A stretch of 64,000 bases of DNA from Amphibacillus jilinensis Y1. GTDB lineage: Bacteria; Bacillota; Bacilli; Bacillales; Amphibacillaceae. Each line of letters begins with the position of its first letter. Position 1 is the first letter of the stretch. The stretch lies in contig NZ_JH976435.1 of assembly GCF_000306965.1 (NCBI RefSeq), positions 524,016-588,015 of the forward strand, in the 5' to 3' direction. This document shows positions 36,505-44,976 of this stretch, in pieces. The position numbers were made by a program, and so were the translations under genes. Under the pieces are notes generated by a model that was not told the origin of the DNA, did not search any database, and saw only the letters and a program-made list of their open reading frames with translations.

Positions 36505-37685
36505 TTTAGGACCCACTCCTTTATTTCTTTAATCTGATTAGTTACTTTTGCTTCAACAACTGCCCTTTCAATGTCTTTAAGGTAATCATGAATCCAAGGT
36601 CCTCTTTCTCGTAGAGGATACCATTTTATAAGGTCACTTCCACTAATTTTTATATCTTTTTGATTTGCGATCGGAATTGATCTTCGTAGCACCTGGACAC
36701 GCTTCCTATCAATACATTCATATGCTAGCGCCTCGATTAACCGGATAAAACGTTGCTCCAGATTTTCAGGCAATTGATAAATTAACCAATTACTCCATCC
36801 TTCTCCTTCAAATAAATTAACTAAATAGCTAAGATGTTTAGCATTATTAAGCGCTCGATTGGACAAACGATAGGCCTTAGTCCATGTTGTTATCGATGGA
36901 CTCTGCGGTGATGTTCTATTTAAAAAAACAATAACATCAATTAAATGTTTAAAAGGCTTGTTAATGCTTTTAAGTTTATCAACAATATCCGAGTGATCCT
37001 GAAAAATAGGTAGATGGGAAAATAAATGCACATCGAAACAACACTTCAGTCCATAGTCAACATAGTCACCATTGAATAGTTTAGTTAATTCGACTGTCAC
37101 GCGTTCTATGGATAGTTTTTCAACCATATTAATCAAACGTTTGATTGCTGTATAGGTGTACTCATCAAATCGAAAATTTAATTGGCTGGCAAATCTGAGT
37201 GCTCGTAAGATTCGTAATGGATCTTCTGTAAAGCGTTGGTTTGGAGACCCTACAGCTCTAATTGTATATTGATCTAAATCATGTTTACCTTTATAAGGAT
37301 CAATTAAATGATCGGTACTTGTTAATGCCATTGCATTAATTGTAAAATCACGTCTTGAGAGATCAATATCAATGGAATCAACGAAGCTGACGTGATCAGG
37401 ACGACGATAATCAGAATAGCCAGATTCAGATCTAAAAGTTGTTACCTCAAAAGATTCCCCCTTATATCTGACGATCACTGTTCCGTGCTTAATACCAACG
37501 GGGATTACTTTTTCAAAAATAGCTTGAATTTGATAAGGCGTGGCAGATGTTGCTATATCAATATCGTTTATTTGATGGCCTAGAAAATGATCACGCACAG
37601 CGCCACCAACGATATAAGCCTGGTACCCTTTATCTGTTATAATATTGATGAGTTCTTTTGCTTTTTTAAAATGATCAACCTGCAT
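36480..37685 (-). CDS. cca: CCA-adding tRNA nucleotidyltransferase (class II)
   Basis: Adds or repairs the 3'-CCA end of tRNAs. The 401-residue protein contains 'AYIVGGAVRDHFLGHQINDI' (flexible-loop and GG motif, 20-39), the metal-binding DIDIATSA, 'RRDFTINAMAL' (motif B), 'EDPLRILRALRFASQLNF' (motif C) and 'ERVTVELTKL', as in B. subtilis Cca. ATG start with gaggatt in the bshA end. It overlaps birA downstream and follows bshA by three bases. Confidence 0.94.
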   Translation of the reverse strand: MQVDHFKKAKELINIITDKGYQAYIVGGAVRDHFLGHQINDIDIATSATPYQIQAIFEKVIPVGIKHGTVIVRYKGESFEVTTFRSESGYSDYRRPDHVSFVDSIDIDLSRRDFTINAMALTSTDHLIDPYKGKHDLDQYTIRAVGSPNQRFTEDPLRILRALRFASQLNFRFDEYTYTAIKRLINMVEKLSIERVTVELTKLFNGDYVDYGLKCCFDVHLFSHLPIFQDHSDIVDKLKSINKPFKHLIDVIVFLNRTSPQSPSITTWTKAYRLSNRALNNAKHLSYLVNLFEGEGWSNWLIYQLPENLEQRFIRLIEALAYECIDRKRVQVLRRSIPIANQKDIKISGSDLIKWYPLRERGPWIHDYLKDIERAVVEAKVTNQIKEIKEWVLKCHPPEKN

Positions 37686-37688
37686 CTT

Positions 37689-38828
37689 TTAATCCTCATC
37701 CTCAAGTATTCGTTGATAAATCTGTTCATACTTAGCGATAATTACTGACGGTGTGAAATGTGCTTGCACAGATGATAAGGCCTGTTTAGCAAAACGTTGG
37801 TGCATCTCTTGATTCGTTAATAACTCTAGCGCAATTTCACTTGCTTTTTTCGTATCACCTAAAGGAACAATAAAGCCATTATTATTATCTTTAATCACTT
37901 CGGGAATACCACCAACATCTGTTCCAATACAAGGCACTTGGCACGCCATTGCTTCTATCAATACAAGTCCGAAGCTTTCCTTTTCCGACATTAGTAGATT
38001 TAAATCAGCAATTGAGAAAAGATCAGCCATATTTTGTTGATTTCCTAGAAAAAGAACACGATCCTTTATCTTTAATTGATCGACAAGTTCAACCATTGCA
38101 TTATATTCTGGTCCGTCCCCTACTAATAATAACTTTACAGCTAATTGCTTTGAGATTTCTGCGAATGTAATGATCACATCCTCGATGCGTTTTACTTTTC
38201 TGAAATTTGAAACATGTACGATTATTTTTTCTGATTCGTTTATTTGAAAAGCTTTTTTCAATTTCTTTTGATACGAACGATAATAATCATTCGTATCAAT
38301 AAAATTGTAAACAACATCGATTGCTTTGTTAACATTAATAATTTGATATGTTTCTTCTGCGAGACTTGTTGATACTGATGTTACAGCATCAGATTGTTCA
38401 ATACCATAACGAATCATTTTTGTTAGGCTTTTATCAATACCTAAGACCGTAATATCTGTACCATGTAATGTCGTAACGACTTTAACATGATGGTTAGCCA
38501 TTTGTTTTGCTAGGATGGCACAGATCGCATGAGGCATTGCATAGTGAACATGCAAAATATCAAGTTGTTCTCGATCAATTACTTCAGCCATTTTGTTAGC
38601 TAAAGCCAAGTCGTGCGGTGGATATTGAAAGACCGGATAATGACTAATTTCCACTTGGTGATAAAATATGCGAGCTGAGACATGATCGAGTCGAAAAGGC
38701 ATATCTGTCGTAATAAAATGGACTTCATGCCCTTTATTGGCAAGTTGCTTACCTAGCTCTGTTGCGACGATGCCAGAGCCACCAATAGAAGGATAACAAG
38801 TGATACCAATTTTTAAAGCTTTCATCAT
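37689..38828 (-). CDS. bshA: N-acetyl-glucosaminyl-L-malate synthase (bacillithiol step 1)
   Basis: GT4 glycosyltransferase joining UDP-GlcNAc to L-malate, first step of bacillithiol synthesis. The 379-residue protein has '[20 protein letters not shown]' (6-25), '[12 protein letters not shown]', '[14 protein letters not shown]', '[11 protein letters not shown]', and the donor-binding '[20 protein letters not shown]' (E-x7-E). The ATG overlaps the mgsA stop by four bases. The deacetylase gene bshB1, normally between mgsA and bshA, is missing here. Confidence 0.93.
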   Translation of the reverse strand: MMKALKIGITCYPSIGGSGIVATELGKQLANKGHEVHFITTDMPFRLDHVSARIFYHQVEISHYPVFQYPPHDLALANKMAEVIDREQLDILHVHYAMPHAICAILAKQMANHHVKVVTTLHGTDITVLGIDKSLTKMIRYGIEQSDAVTSVSTSLAEETYQIINVNKAIDVVYNFIDTNDYYRSYQKKLKKAFQINESEKIIVHVSNFRKVKRIEDVIITFAEISKQLAVKLLLVGDGPEYNAMVELVDQLKIKDRVLFLGNQQNMADLFSIADLNLLMSEKESFGLVLIEAMACQVPCIGTDVGGIPEVIKDNNNGFIVPLGDTKKASEIALELLTNQEMHQRFAKQALSSVQAHFTPSVIIAKYEQIYQRILEDED

Positions 38829-39232
38829 TCTGTCTCTTCTTTAATTAAATCTCGCCATGCAAAAAAATTGGCATCAAGTGCTCTTATCATAATTTCAGCA
38901 CCAGCAAGGTTTGTCACTAGTGGAATTTGGTGAACATCACATAAACGCATTAACGCACTAATATCTGGTTCATGAGGTTGAGCTGTTAATGGATCTCTAA
39001 AAAAGATGACTAAATCCATGCTATCTTCAGCAATTTTGGCACCGATTTGTTGATCTCCACCTATAGGACCAGATTGAAAACGATGAATAGGTAAATCTGT
39101 AGCTTCACTTATTTTTTGTCCTGTTGTCCCGGTAGCAAAGAGTTCATGTTTCTCTAAAATATGTTGATAGGACTTCGCAAACTCAATAATAGATTCCTTT
39201 TTCTTATCGTGTGCAATCAGGGAAATTTTCAT
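38825..39232 (-). CDS. mgsA: Methylglyoxal synthase
   Basis: Converts dihydroxyacetone phosphate to methylglyoxal, a bypass that relieves sugar-phosphate stress. The 135-residue protein begins '[12 protein letters not shown]', contains '[11 protein letters not shown]', '[16 protein letters not shown]' and '[15 protein letters not shown]' (catalytic Asp in GPIGGD and the RDPL loop). The ATG at 39230-39232 follows aaggag/ggag sites; the frame open to 39262 lacks a better start. Between dapB (39 bases) and bshA (overlapping). Confidence 0.95.
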   Translation of the reverse strand: MKISLIAHDKKKESIIEFAKSYQHILEKHELFATGTTGQKISEATDLPIHRFQSGPIGGDQQIGAKIAEDSMDLVIFFRDPLTAQPHEPDISALMRLCDVHQIPLVTNLAGAEIMIRALDANFFAWRDLIKEETE

Positions 39233-39271
39233 TAGTCTCCAACTCCTTCGGCGATTATTCATTTGTTTTAC

Positions 39272-40075
39272 TTAGTCTAACATTAAATGCTCTAGACCAT
39301 ATACTAATTCTTTCATATTTATGACATGATCAATAGCAAATTTAATACCAGACATAAAAGATTCTCGATGAAAGGAATCATGTTGAATTTTAAGATTCTC
39401 ACCAGGTCCAGCAAAAATAACTTCTTGGTGGGCAACTAATCCTGGTAAACGAACACTGTGAATCCGCATGCCATCAACGTTTGCTCCCCTAGCCCCAGTA
39501 ATTGTTTCTTCTTCTTCTAGATGCCCTTGCGCTTTGGATTGGCGATTTTCCTGAATCAGCTCTGCTGTTTTAACAGCCGTTCCGGAGGGAGCATCCAATT
39601 TTTGATCATGATGCTTTTCAATAATTTCAATATCAGGGAAATATTTAGCAGCTAATTTTGAGAATTGCATCATTAATACAGCACCCATTGCAAAATTAGG
39701 TGCAATAACGGCCCCTATACCTTTGTCTTTTGCTAAAGTCGTTAATTCTTCTAACTCTTTAGGCGTAAAACCCGTTGTTCCAACTACCGGTCTCACACCA
39801 TGAATAAGCGCAGATTTAGTGTGTTTGAACCCTACTTTGGGACTTGTTAAATCAACTAAGACATCAGCATTAACTTCATCTAGACAGAGATCAATATCAT
39901 TATAGAATTTCGCGTCGAAATTAGGTAAGCCTTCTACTTCATTGACTCTTTTTCCAGTGTGTTTCATATCAATACATGCCACCAAATTTAATTCAGCATG
40001 TTTTTTAATCATTCTGAGCGCTTCACTCCCCATTTTACCACTTGCACCTGCTACGACTACATTAATTTTACTCAT
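39272..40075 (-). CDS. dapB: 4-hydroxy-tetrahydrodipicolinate reductase
   Basis: NAD(P)H-dependent step of the diaminopimelate/lysine pathway, which also feeds dipicolinate for spores. The 267-residue protein (same length as B. subtilis DapB) has the nucleotide-binding GASGKMG (9-15), 'VGTTGFTP', 'NFAMGAVLMMQF', the signature 'EIIEKHHDQKLDAPSGTA' and 'IHSVRLPGLVAHQEVIF'. The ATG at 40073-40075 follows ggagcg; a longer frame to 40129 has no site. Overlaps the ypjD end by eight bases. Confidence 0.96.
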   Translation of the reverse strand: MSKINVVVAGASGKMGSEALRMIKKHAELNLVACIDMKHTGKRVNEVEGLPNFDAKFYNDIDLCLDEVNADVLVDLTSPKVGFKHTKSALIHGVRPVVGTTGFTPKELEELTTLAKDKGIGAVIAPNFAMGAVLMMQFSKLAAKYFPDIEIIEKHHDQKLDAPSGTAVKTAELIQENRQSKAQGHLEEEETITGARGANVDGMRIHSVRLPGLVAHQEVIFAGPGENLKIQHDSFHRESFMSGIKFAIDHVINMKELVYGLEHLMLD

Positions 40076-40424
40076 TATATTCACGCTCCGTTTCTTTTTT
40101 TGTCCAACGATCTTTATCTCTTGTTTCAATTTTGGTCATCGCCTGATCAAAAGCATCTGAAAGATCAATATCAAGGGAATTTGCAAACGAAAGTATGACA
40201 AACAATAAATCACCTAATTCATTCTCAATGGTATTTTTGTCTTCTGATTTTTTTTTAGGCTTTTCCCCATAGAGATGATTTACTTCTCGTGCAAGTTCTC
40301 CAATTTCTTCAGTAAATCGTGCCATCATCGCTAAAGGACTAAAGTAACCTTCCTTAAATTGTGATATATATGTATCAACACGTTGTTGCATAGATTGAAT
40401 GCTTTCAGCGCGGCTTGTTGACAT
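40068..40424 (-). CDS. ypjD: MazG-like nucleotide pyrophosphohydrolase (YpjD)
   Basis: A 118-residue MazG-type pyrophosphohydrolase expected to hydrolyse NTPs or dNTPs to monophosphates. Metal-binding residues appear in 'RFTEEIGELAREVNHLYGEK' (E-x-x-E) and 'ENELGDLLFVILSFANSL' (E-x-x-D). The C-terminal 'ETRDKDRWT' is typical of YpjD. ATG start with a gaggga site. First gene of the ypjD-dapB-mgsA-bshA-cca-birA-panBCD group; a terminator hairpin lies 120 bases upstream. Confidence 0.9.
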   Translation of the reverse strand: MSTSRAESIQSMQQRVDTYISQFKEGYFSPLAMMARFTEEIGELAREVNHLYGEKPKKKSEDKNTIENELGDLLFVILSFANSLDIDLSDAFDQAMTKIETRDKDRWTKKETEREYNE

Positions 40425-40546
40425 GTTTGTCCCTCTCTCTCTTATAATAAAGTCTTTTTTATTATGGTAGCGAAAACAACATCGTTTGACAAATTTCTTA
40501 ACTTATTATCCATTATAAGCTTTTCTAAAATATTGTACAAAAAAAG

Positions 40547-40571
40547 ACACCGCCTGACAATCAGGCCGTGT
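40547..40571 (-). terminator. Intrinsic terminator upstream of ypjD
   Basis: Eleven-base stem with one mismatch (acaccgcctga / tcaggccgtgt), three-base loop, followed on the minus strand by ctttttttgtac. It would stop transcription arriving from the ypjB-like side, isolating the ypjD-pan operon. Confidence 0.8.
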
Positions 40572-40619
40572 TTAAAGGGGTGTACAATACATAACATAGG
40601 TGAGCTGAAAAAATATTTA

Positions 40620-40927
40620 AATGAGGTTGGGACAAAAGTAAAAGACGTAAGATCAGTTGCGAATGATCCGTTTGTTTTGTGAATGGATTATTCGTCTTTA
40701 TTATATTAAAACGAATGATACCAAATAGCTGAGGAAATATGCGACACTCTAGCGGGAACAGCACGAGCTGAAGATCCATTCAGTAAAGCGCTTTTGGCTT
40801 TACTGAATTAGCTGAAGCCGTGCCCGCAGAAAGGGAGTATATTTCCTCTGCGGGTATGTGATAAACCTACACATTCTAACACCATTCGTATTTGGAAAGC
40901 ATATTTTTGTTATGTCCCGGCCTCATT
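40620..40927. repeat. MITE-like element with nested RepB core
   Basis: Outer ends are imperfect complements: aatgaggttgggacaaaa (from 40619) and the reverse complement of 'ttttgttatgtcccggcctcatt'. A second nested pair is 'aaaacgaatgatacc' (40708 on) with 'accattcgtattt' (40881 on). The core 40729-40854 is RepB in reverse orientation, with arms gaggaaatatgcgacactct / ggagtatatttcctctgcgg and an internal hairpin attcagtaaagc / gctttactgaat. No coding frame is supported. Confidence 0.65.
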
Positions 40928-40931
40928 CATC

Positions 40932-41086
40932 ATAGATAAGCCTCCTTATAACGCCGACCTACAAATAGCGCGTCTTGCTTAGCTATTTAGACGGAAGCTA
41001 ACGGAGGCTAATGTCTTGATTCACTCAACGGTCAATTAGCAGCAGAAGAGCGAAAACGTTCACTGATTGAAGGTTCGCTTTATCCA
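40932..41086 (+). repeat. RepA element, full-length copy
   Basis: Landmarks: 'tagataagcctcc', 'cttgcttagctatttagacgg', 'gctaacggaggctaatgtc', 'tgattcactcaacgg', 'caattagcagcag', 'agagcgaaaacgttcactg' and the right end 'attgaaggttcgctttat'. It lies 54 bases from the stop of the minus-strand ypjB-like gene. Confidence 0.7.
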
Positions 41087-41139
41087 CCCAGCTATCTATA
41101 AATTGGATCACCATTACGTGTAAAAAAAGAATATTTATT

Positions 41140-41349
41140 CTATTTAATTTCAATTTTTTTAGGCTTGGATGCTTGATTGGTTCTTTTATTCGCTCGATAC
41201 ATTCTAAAAATAACATATCCTAAACAAATAATGATTAAAACGCTCATAATGACTAATGATTTTACCAACTGAATAGAATGAAATTGATTGATTTGAGCTA
41301 AAGTAAAATTTAACGAGAGCTGATAAGAAAGCAGAATAAGCCCAAGCAT
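41140..41349 (-). CDS. Small membrane protein at the ypjB position (possible minimised YpjB)
   Basis: A 69-residue protein with an N-terminal hydrophobic stretch (about 1-18, signal-like), a short polar linker, one clear membrane segment (about 30-49) and a Lys/Arg-rich cytoplasmic tail. In bacilli the gene next to ypjA is the sporulation protein gene ypjB (about 260 residues: signal, ectodomain, C-terminal membrane segment, basic tail). This protein looks like that plan with the ectodomain deleted. The frame is intact and has aggagg eight bases before the ATG, so it is probably expressed. Identity with YpjB is inferred from position and topology only. Confidence 0.55.
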   Translation of the reverse strand: MLGLILLSYQLSLNFTLAQINQFHSIQLVKSLVIMSVLIIICLGYVIFRMYRANKRTNQASKPKKIEIK

Positions 41350-41379
41350 ATCATCGGCCTCCTACCTTTTTACTGTAGC

Positions 41380-41985
41380 CTATGCTAATTCTTTGAACTT
41401 GGTGTCTGATTTTGATTTTTTTCTAATTGTTAAATAGTAAGTTAATCCAATCGAAGCTATGCTTAACCAAAAAGTGAAATAACCAATTTCATTCATGTAT
41501 ATATCTAAAGAACGATAACGTGGCATCATACCAAATATATAATCAATAAAATCATTATGTATTGTCCACAAACCAGCGACAACAAGATGCTTTAATTTAA
41601 TCTTGTAATGGGAAGCATATAAAAGGCCTTGAATAGCCATTGCCCCATGTGAAATAATAAGCATGTAAGCCTCAGGAGCTAAGGAGCCATCAGTGAAATA
41701 GGTTAAAATATTCATTACCACTGCCCATATGCCATACTTAAATAGCGTAACGATTGCTAGGGCTTCAATATAAGGAACATGTTTACCAAAAATATAGAAA
41801 CCTAAAAATATAGTAAAGAACAAACTAGCTGTTGGACTGTCTGGAACAAATATTAAAAAAATAGCAGGTGTATTGGCAAGTTGATTGCCATACCATATAT
41901 AACCATATATTGTGCCGATTAAATTAATGAAAAATAAAGCAGTTAAAAATAAACGATGTCTAAGTATGATGTGGATATATGACAA
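41380..41985 (-). CDS. ypjA: YpjA family membrane protein (DUF1405)
   Basis: A 201-residue integral membrane protein with about six hydrophobic helices. It contains DUF1405 features: 'NLIGTIYGYIWYGNQL', 'FVPDSPTASLFFTIFL', 'FKYGIWAV', 'SHGAMAIQGLLYA' and 'GLWTIHNDFIDY'. Function unknown. The start is TTG (41983-41985), eight bases after ggaaggg. It is followed after 30 bases by the small ypjB-like gene. In B. subtilis qcrABC precedes ypjA; here only about 200 bases without a gene separate it from ypiB. Confidence 0.87.
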   Translation of the reverse strand: MSYIHIILRHRLFLTALFFINLIGTIYGYIWYGNQLANTPAIFLIFVPDSPTASLFFTIFLGFYIFGKHVPYIEALAIVTLFKYGIWAVVMNILTYFTDGSLAPEAYMLIISHGAMAIQGLLYASHYKIKLKHLVVAGLWTIHNDFIDYIFGMMPRYRSLDIYMNEIGYFTFWLSIASIGLTYYLTIRKKSKSDTKFKELA

Positions 41986-42113
41986 TGATAAAACCCTTCC
42001 TAAATTGTTTTCTGGATCTCTTGTTTTATTGTATTTATCAATTATAGCTCAAAACTTTCACACTCGATAGCACATCATTCTATTTACAGGTCATTTCGTA
42101 AACATTGAATGAA

Positions 42114-42148
42114 CCGAATGATAAGGGATTTTATCAGTTATCATCCGG
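42114..42148 (-). terminator. Probable terminator of ypiA-ypiB
   Basis: Stem ccgaatgataa / ttatcatccgg (one mismatch, one bulge) with a 13-base loop, 36 bases beyond the ypiB stop. The T run (cttttt) is on the plus side, so its strength on the minus strand is uncertain. Confidence 0.4.
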
Positions 42149-42184
42149 CTTTTTCTTTTCTATATTTATTTTGCTTGACGGAGA

Positions 42185-42766
42185 TCAATGATCATCAATA
42201 CTAAATAAGGGATCTGTGTCATAAGCGTCATTTAATTGTTCGAGTGCCATTGTATATTTGTTAAAGTTCTCTTTATCATGATGATCAAGCGCTTGATCTA
42301 TTTTTTTCAATAATTGATTTTTCCTAGCCTTGAATAGTGTGTAATTTAGAAATTCACTTGCTAACATTTTCTCTCTTTTCGTTATAAAAAAATCATCAGG
42401 TAAAAACGGATTATCTTCTAAAACTGCGCTATATTCAGCGCTTTGGTGAGCATTTTCAAAAGAAAGCTGTATATATATTGGATCTTGCCTATTTAACCTT
42501 ATGTCATGAAAAGATTTCTCTGCATCGGTTGTGACAATATGATCTTTATAAAAACGAAATGGAACATCGTTTGAACATTGAGCAGAGATAATGATGCCCC
42601 GAGGACAAAAACGTGCTTCTCTTATAAAATGAACATTTGCCAATAAACTCTCGTGGTTGGTTAAGTAATTTAAGATCCAAACGCTCTCTCTTTTTTTTAA
42701 CTTATAATGTTCTAAAAACCAAAGAATAAATGCCTTTTTGTCGTGCGTGGATACAGACGTATTCAA
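42185..42766 (-). CDS. ypiB: YpiB family protein (UPF0302)
   Basis: A 193-residue soluble protein matching YpiB: 'KKAFILWFLEHYKLKKRESV', 'ILNYLTNHESLLANVHFI', 'CPRGIIISAQCSNDVPFRFY' and 'TTDAEKSFHDIRLN'. Function unknown; in B. subtilis it lies between ypiA and ypiF-qcrA. The frame runs back to 42817 over ypiA, but TTG codons at 42764-42769 directly after gggaggg give the family N-terminus; the second (42766) is best spaced. Forms an operon with ypiA (47 bases). Confidence 0.85.
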   Translation of the reverse strand: MNTSVSTHDKKAFILWFLEHYKLKKRESVWILNYLTNHESLLANVHFIREARFCPRGIIISAQCSNDVPFRFYKDHIVTTDAEKSFHDIRLNRQDPIYIQLSFENAHQSAEYSAVLEDNPFLPDDFFITKREKMLASEFLNYTLFKARKNQLLKKIDQALDHHDKENFNKYTMALEQLNDAYDTDPLFSIDDH

Positions 42767-42813
42767 CAAGCTTCCCTCCCGATCATTCCTTAGGAAAGTT
42801 ATTATGACACGAC

Positions 42814-44064
42814 TCAACTATTAAGACGTATCAGGTAATTCTCAATTTCACTATCACTGGGCTCAATGGCTAGATAACAATTAAATATACGAATCGCTGC
42901 TTCCTTTCTCCCCTCCTCGACTAAAAAGTAACCATATGCTTTAAGGAAATCACTATCTTCTTTAAAATCGTCATAGGCTTCTTGATATGCATGAAGTGCT
43001 AAATCGTATTGCTCTTCTTCTACATATGCTTTAGCTAATTCCCATTTATAATAACCATCTTGCTCTCCTTGATCTATAATATGAGAAAGCAGATCAATTA
43101 TTGCTTGAAAATCATCATCAGATCGATAATTTTCAACTAAGAATAAGACCGCTTCTTTATATCCAGGATCAATAGCTACGGCCTCTCTTGCTAAACGATA
43201 GCTAGATTCATTATTTCCGGAACGACGCGCTAAAGCTGCTCCAGTTAAGAGTAGCTCTTTATTTAGTGGATCAAACTTCAAACCATCTTGTACGGTTTGA
43301 TAACCTTGATCAACTAACCCTTCTTCATCGTACGCATGAGCTAAATAACTATAAACAGAAGCATATTCTTTGTCACGTTCAATAAGCTCCTCCCAAACCT
43401 TGATAGCTATATCTAATCGCTTAGCTTGATATGCAATAAATCCGTATCGGAAAAGCGTGTCTTCATCTTCTTTCTCTGCCTTTTGGTAAAAGGATAATGA
43501 TTGTTCAAATTCGCCAATAGCTGCTAGTGATTCAGCAAGCCTTAAGGAGATATCAATTTCAGCGATACTTGATTGCGTTTGGTGCACCTTCTGGTAATGT
43601 GTAACCGCTTTTTGATATTCTCCTAATGAAAAGGCTAATTCTGCTCTGGCAAAATCGATTAACGGTTCATGAGGAGCCGATTGTTTGGCTTCAATGAGCT
43701 TTTGCTCTGCTACTTCAAACAACCCTTGCGTCTGATACAGATCAGCAGAGGCCAGAAGTGCAGGCAGATAATGATCGCTAGATGGCTCGATTTGTTCCAG
43801 AAGACTTAATGCTTTATCATCTTGCTCCAAATCAATATATATTTCGGCGAGTGTTAAATGGAGCTCTGTTTCGTGTGGATATGCTTCTCTTAATGGCTCT
43901 AATACATTTTTTGCATCTTCTTGTAAGCCGAGTTCTAAAAATAAATCAGCTATAGTAAATTTCTCGTCATCACTAGCTTGTGGTAAGTATTGATCTAATA
44001 TACGAATTGCTTTTTCAACGTTATTTTGTTCAATTAAATGAATGGCTTGATAAATAGTTTCCAT
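42814..44064 (-). CDS. ypiA: TPR-repeat protein YpiA
   Basis: A 416-residue soluble protein made of about ten tetratricopeptide helices pairs ('LLEQIEPSSDHYLPALLASA', 'LAESLAAIGEFEQSLSFY', 'WELAKAYVEEEQYDLALHAY', 'FLVEEGRKEAAIRIFNCY'). TPR arrays bind partner proteins, but the partner of YpiA is not known. Acidic overall and complete. ATG start after aaggttg. Upstream partner of ypiB; upstream of it lies an ISL3-type remnant instead of the aroA terminator directly. Confidence 0.88.
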   Translation of the reverse strand: METIYQAIHLIEQNNVEKAIRILDQYLPQASDDEKFTIADLFLELGLQEDAKNVLEPLREAYPHETELHLTLAEIYIDLEQDDKALSLLEQIEPSSDHYLPALLASADLYQTQGLFEVAEQKLIEAKQSAPHEPLIDFARAELAFSLGEYQKAVTHYQKVHQTQSSIAEIDISLRLAESLAAIGEFEQSLSFYQKAEKEDEDTLFRYGFIAYQAKRLDIAIKVWEELIERDKEYASVYSYLAHAYDEEGLVDQGYQTVQDGLKFDPLNKELLLTGAALARRSGNNESSYRLAREAVAIDPGYKEAVLFLVENYRSDDDFQAIIDLLSHIIDQGEQDGYYKWELAKAYVEEEQYDLALHAYQEAYDDFKEDSDFLKAYGYFLVEEGRKEAAIRIFNCYLAIEPSDSEIENYLIRLNS

Positions 44065-44229
44065 CTGTGTAACAACCTTTCAACTCTTGCTTGAATTAGC
44101 TTAATCATATCGAAAAAAAATAAATTATTCAACGATAAACAATCTTTATTTAAACAAAAAATGGTTCTCTGTCAAATGTGGTGGTGTAATATTCACTCCA
44201 CCATTCATCTTTGTTAAAAGCTTGCTAAG

Positions 44230-44344
44230 CCGCAGAGGGAAATATACTCGCTTTCCGCGGACGAACGCCCAAGCCTCCTCGCAAAGACAGCTGTGGGGTC
44301 TCGGTCGCCCGTTTTTCCGCAGGAGTCTCGCATATTTCCTCTGC
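44230..44344 (+). repeat. RepB palindromic element inside the ISL3 remnant
   Basis: Outer arms ccgcagagggaaatatactc...ctttccgcgg and ccgcaggagtctcgcatatttcctctgc pair imperfectly; a short internal hairpin pairs cctcgca with tgtgggg (G-T pairs included). Lies between the left inverted repeat and the transposase 3' end. Confidence 0.7.
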
Positions 44345-44355
44345 TATGTACTATT

Positions 44356-44773
44356 TCAAACGAGAGCCTTTTTAACCTCTTGTTGCCATAATATTTTATG
44401 TTTCAAACGTTGAAAATTTTTGATGCCAAGAGTCTCGCTTTAAAACCTTTATCGTATTGTTTATGCCTTCGATATAACCATTATTAAATGGATACATGAA
44501 CGATTGTAAGATCGCTTGTTTCCAACGTATAAACGTTTTTCTTACGCGGTGAAATGCATTAATGTTAGAAGCACGCTTCCATTCTAGACATGCCGCCATT
44601 CCTTTTCTAGCTGTCTTCTCATCACTTGTCTTAAACTATTCATCTAATTTGTTCTTTAACTCATACGCTTCTTTTAAGCGTGGATCCATTTGTAAAAGCT
44701 TCTCAACCTTTTCTCGTCCTTTCCCTGACAATTTATAGGGGGACTTCCACAATGACTTCTTACTCCGTTTCAT
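44356..44773 (-). pseudogene. ISL3-family transposase, C-terminal remnant
   Basis: Read on the minus strand: 'MKRSKKSLWKSPYKLSGKG', then '...LKNKLDE', an in-frame TAG near 44640, 'ARKGMAACLEWKRASNIN', and the ISL3 signature 'FNNGYIEGINNTIKVLKR' including the last catalytic Glu of the DDE core. A one-base shift near 44440 is needed to continue into 'GIKNFQRLKHKILWQQ' and a proper stop at 44356. One nonsense mutation, one frameshift and absence of the N-terminal half make it inactive. Confidence 0.85.
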
Positions 44774-44936
44774 ATGAATCCGCACTCATAGCCCCTCTCT
44801 TTTTCTATTGTCTCGACAACTTTAGGATAACAAAGAGAGGGAGAATGAGTGTGTTTTTTTGCACACTATCACGATAGAGGACACCACCACATTCAGTATA
44901 GCGCCCAAAAAATCACCTTTCTATAAAAAAGAAAGA

Positions 44937-44968
44937 AGAACACCTTGTCTGCTGAAACAAGATGTTCT
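44937..44968 (-). terminator. Terminator of the aromatic operon (after aroA)
   Basis: Twelve-base stem with one mismatch (agaacaccttgt / acaagatgttct) and an eight-base loop, eight bases after the aroA stop. On the minus strand it is followed by ctttcttttttatag. Confidence 0.82.
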
Positions 44969-44976
44969 ATCACATG

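Larger units (their letters stand above)
44163..44906 (-). mobile_element. Decayed ISL3-family insertion sequence
   Basis: About 745 bases bounded by inverted repeats: left 44163-44187 (ggttctctgtcaaatgtggt...) and right 44881-44906, whose reverse complement ends tgaatgtggtggtgt; 18 of 25 bases agree and the inner 13 are identical (aatgtggtggtgt). It keeps only the C-terminal part of the transposase, with a stop and a frameshift, and has a RepB element between the left end and the transposase end. Full ISL3 elements are about 1.3-1.5 kb, so the transposase N-terminal half has been lost. Confidence 0.75.

Noticed and set aside
40464-40682. Plus-strand frame upstream of ypjD
   Set aside because: It spans the terminator hairpin and the left end of the composite repeat, with no ribosome site.
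41025-41216. Small minus-strand frame over the end of the ypjB-like gene
   Set aside because: It overlaps the supported small membrane protein gene in another frame and continues into the RepA copy.
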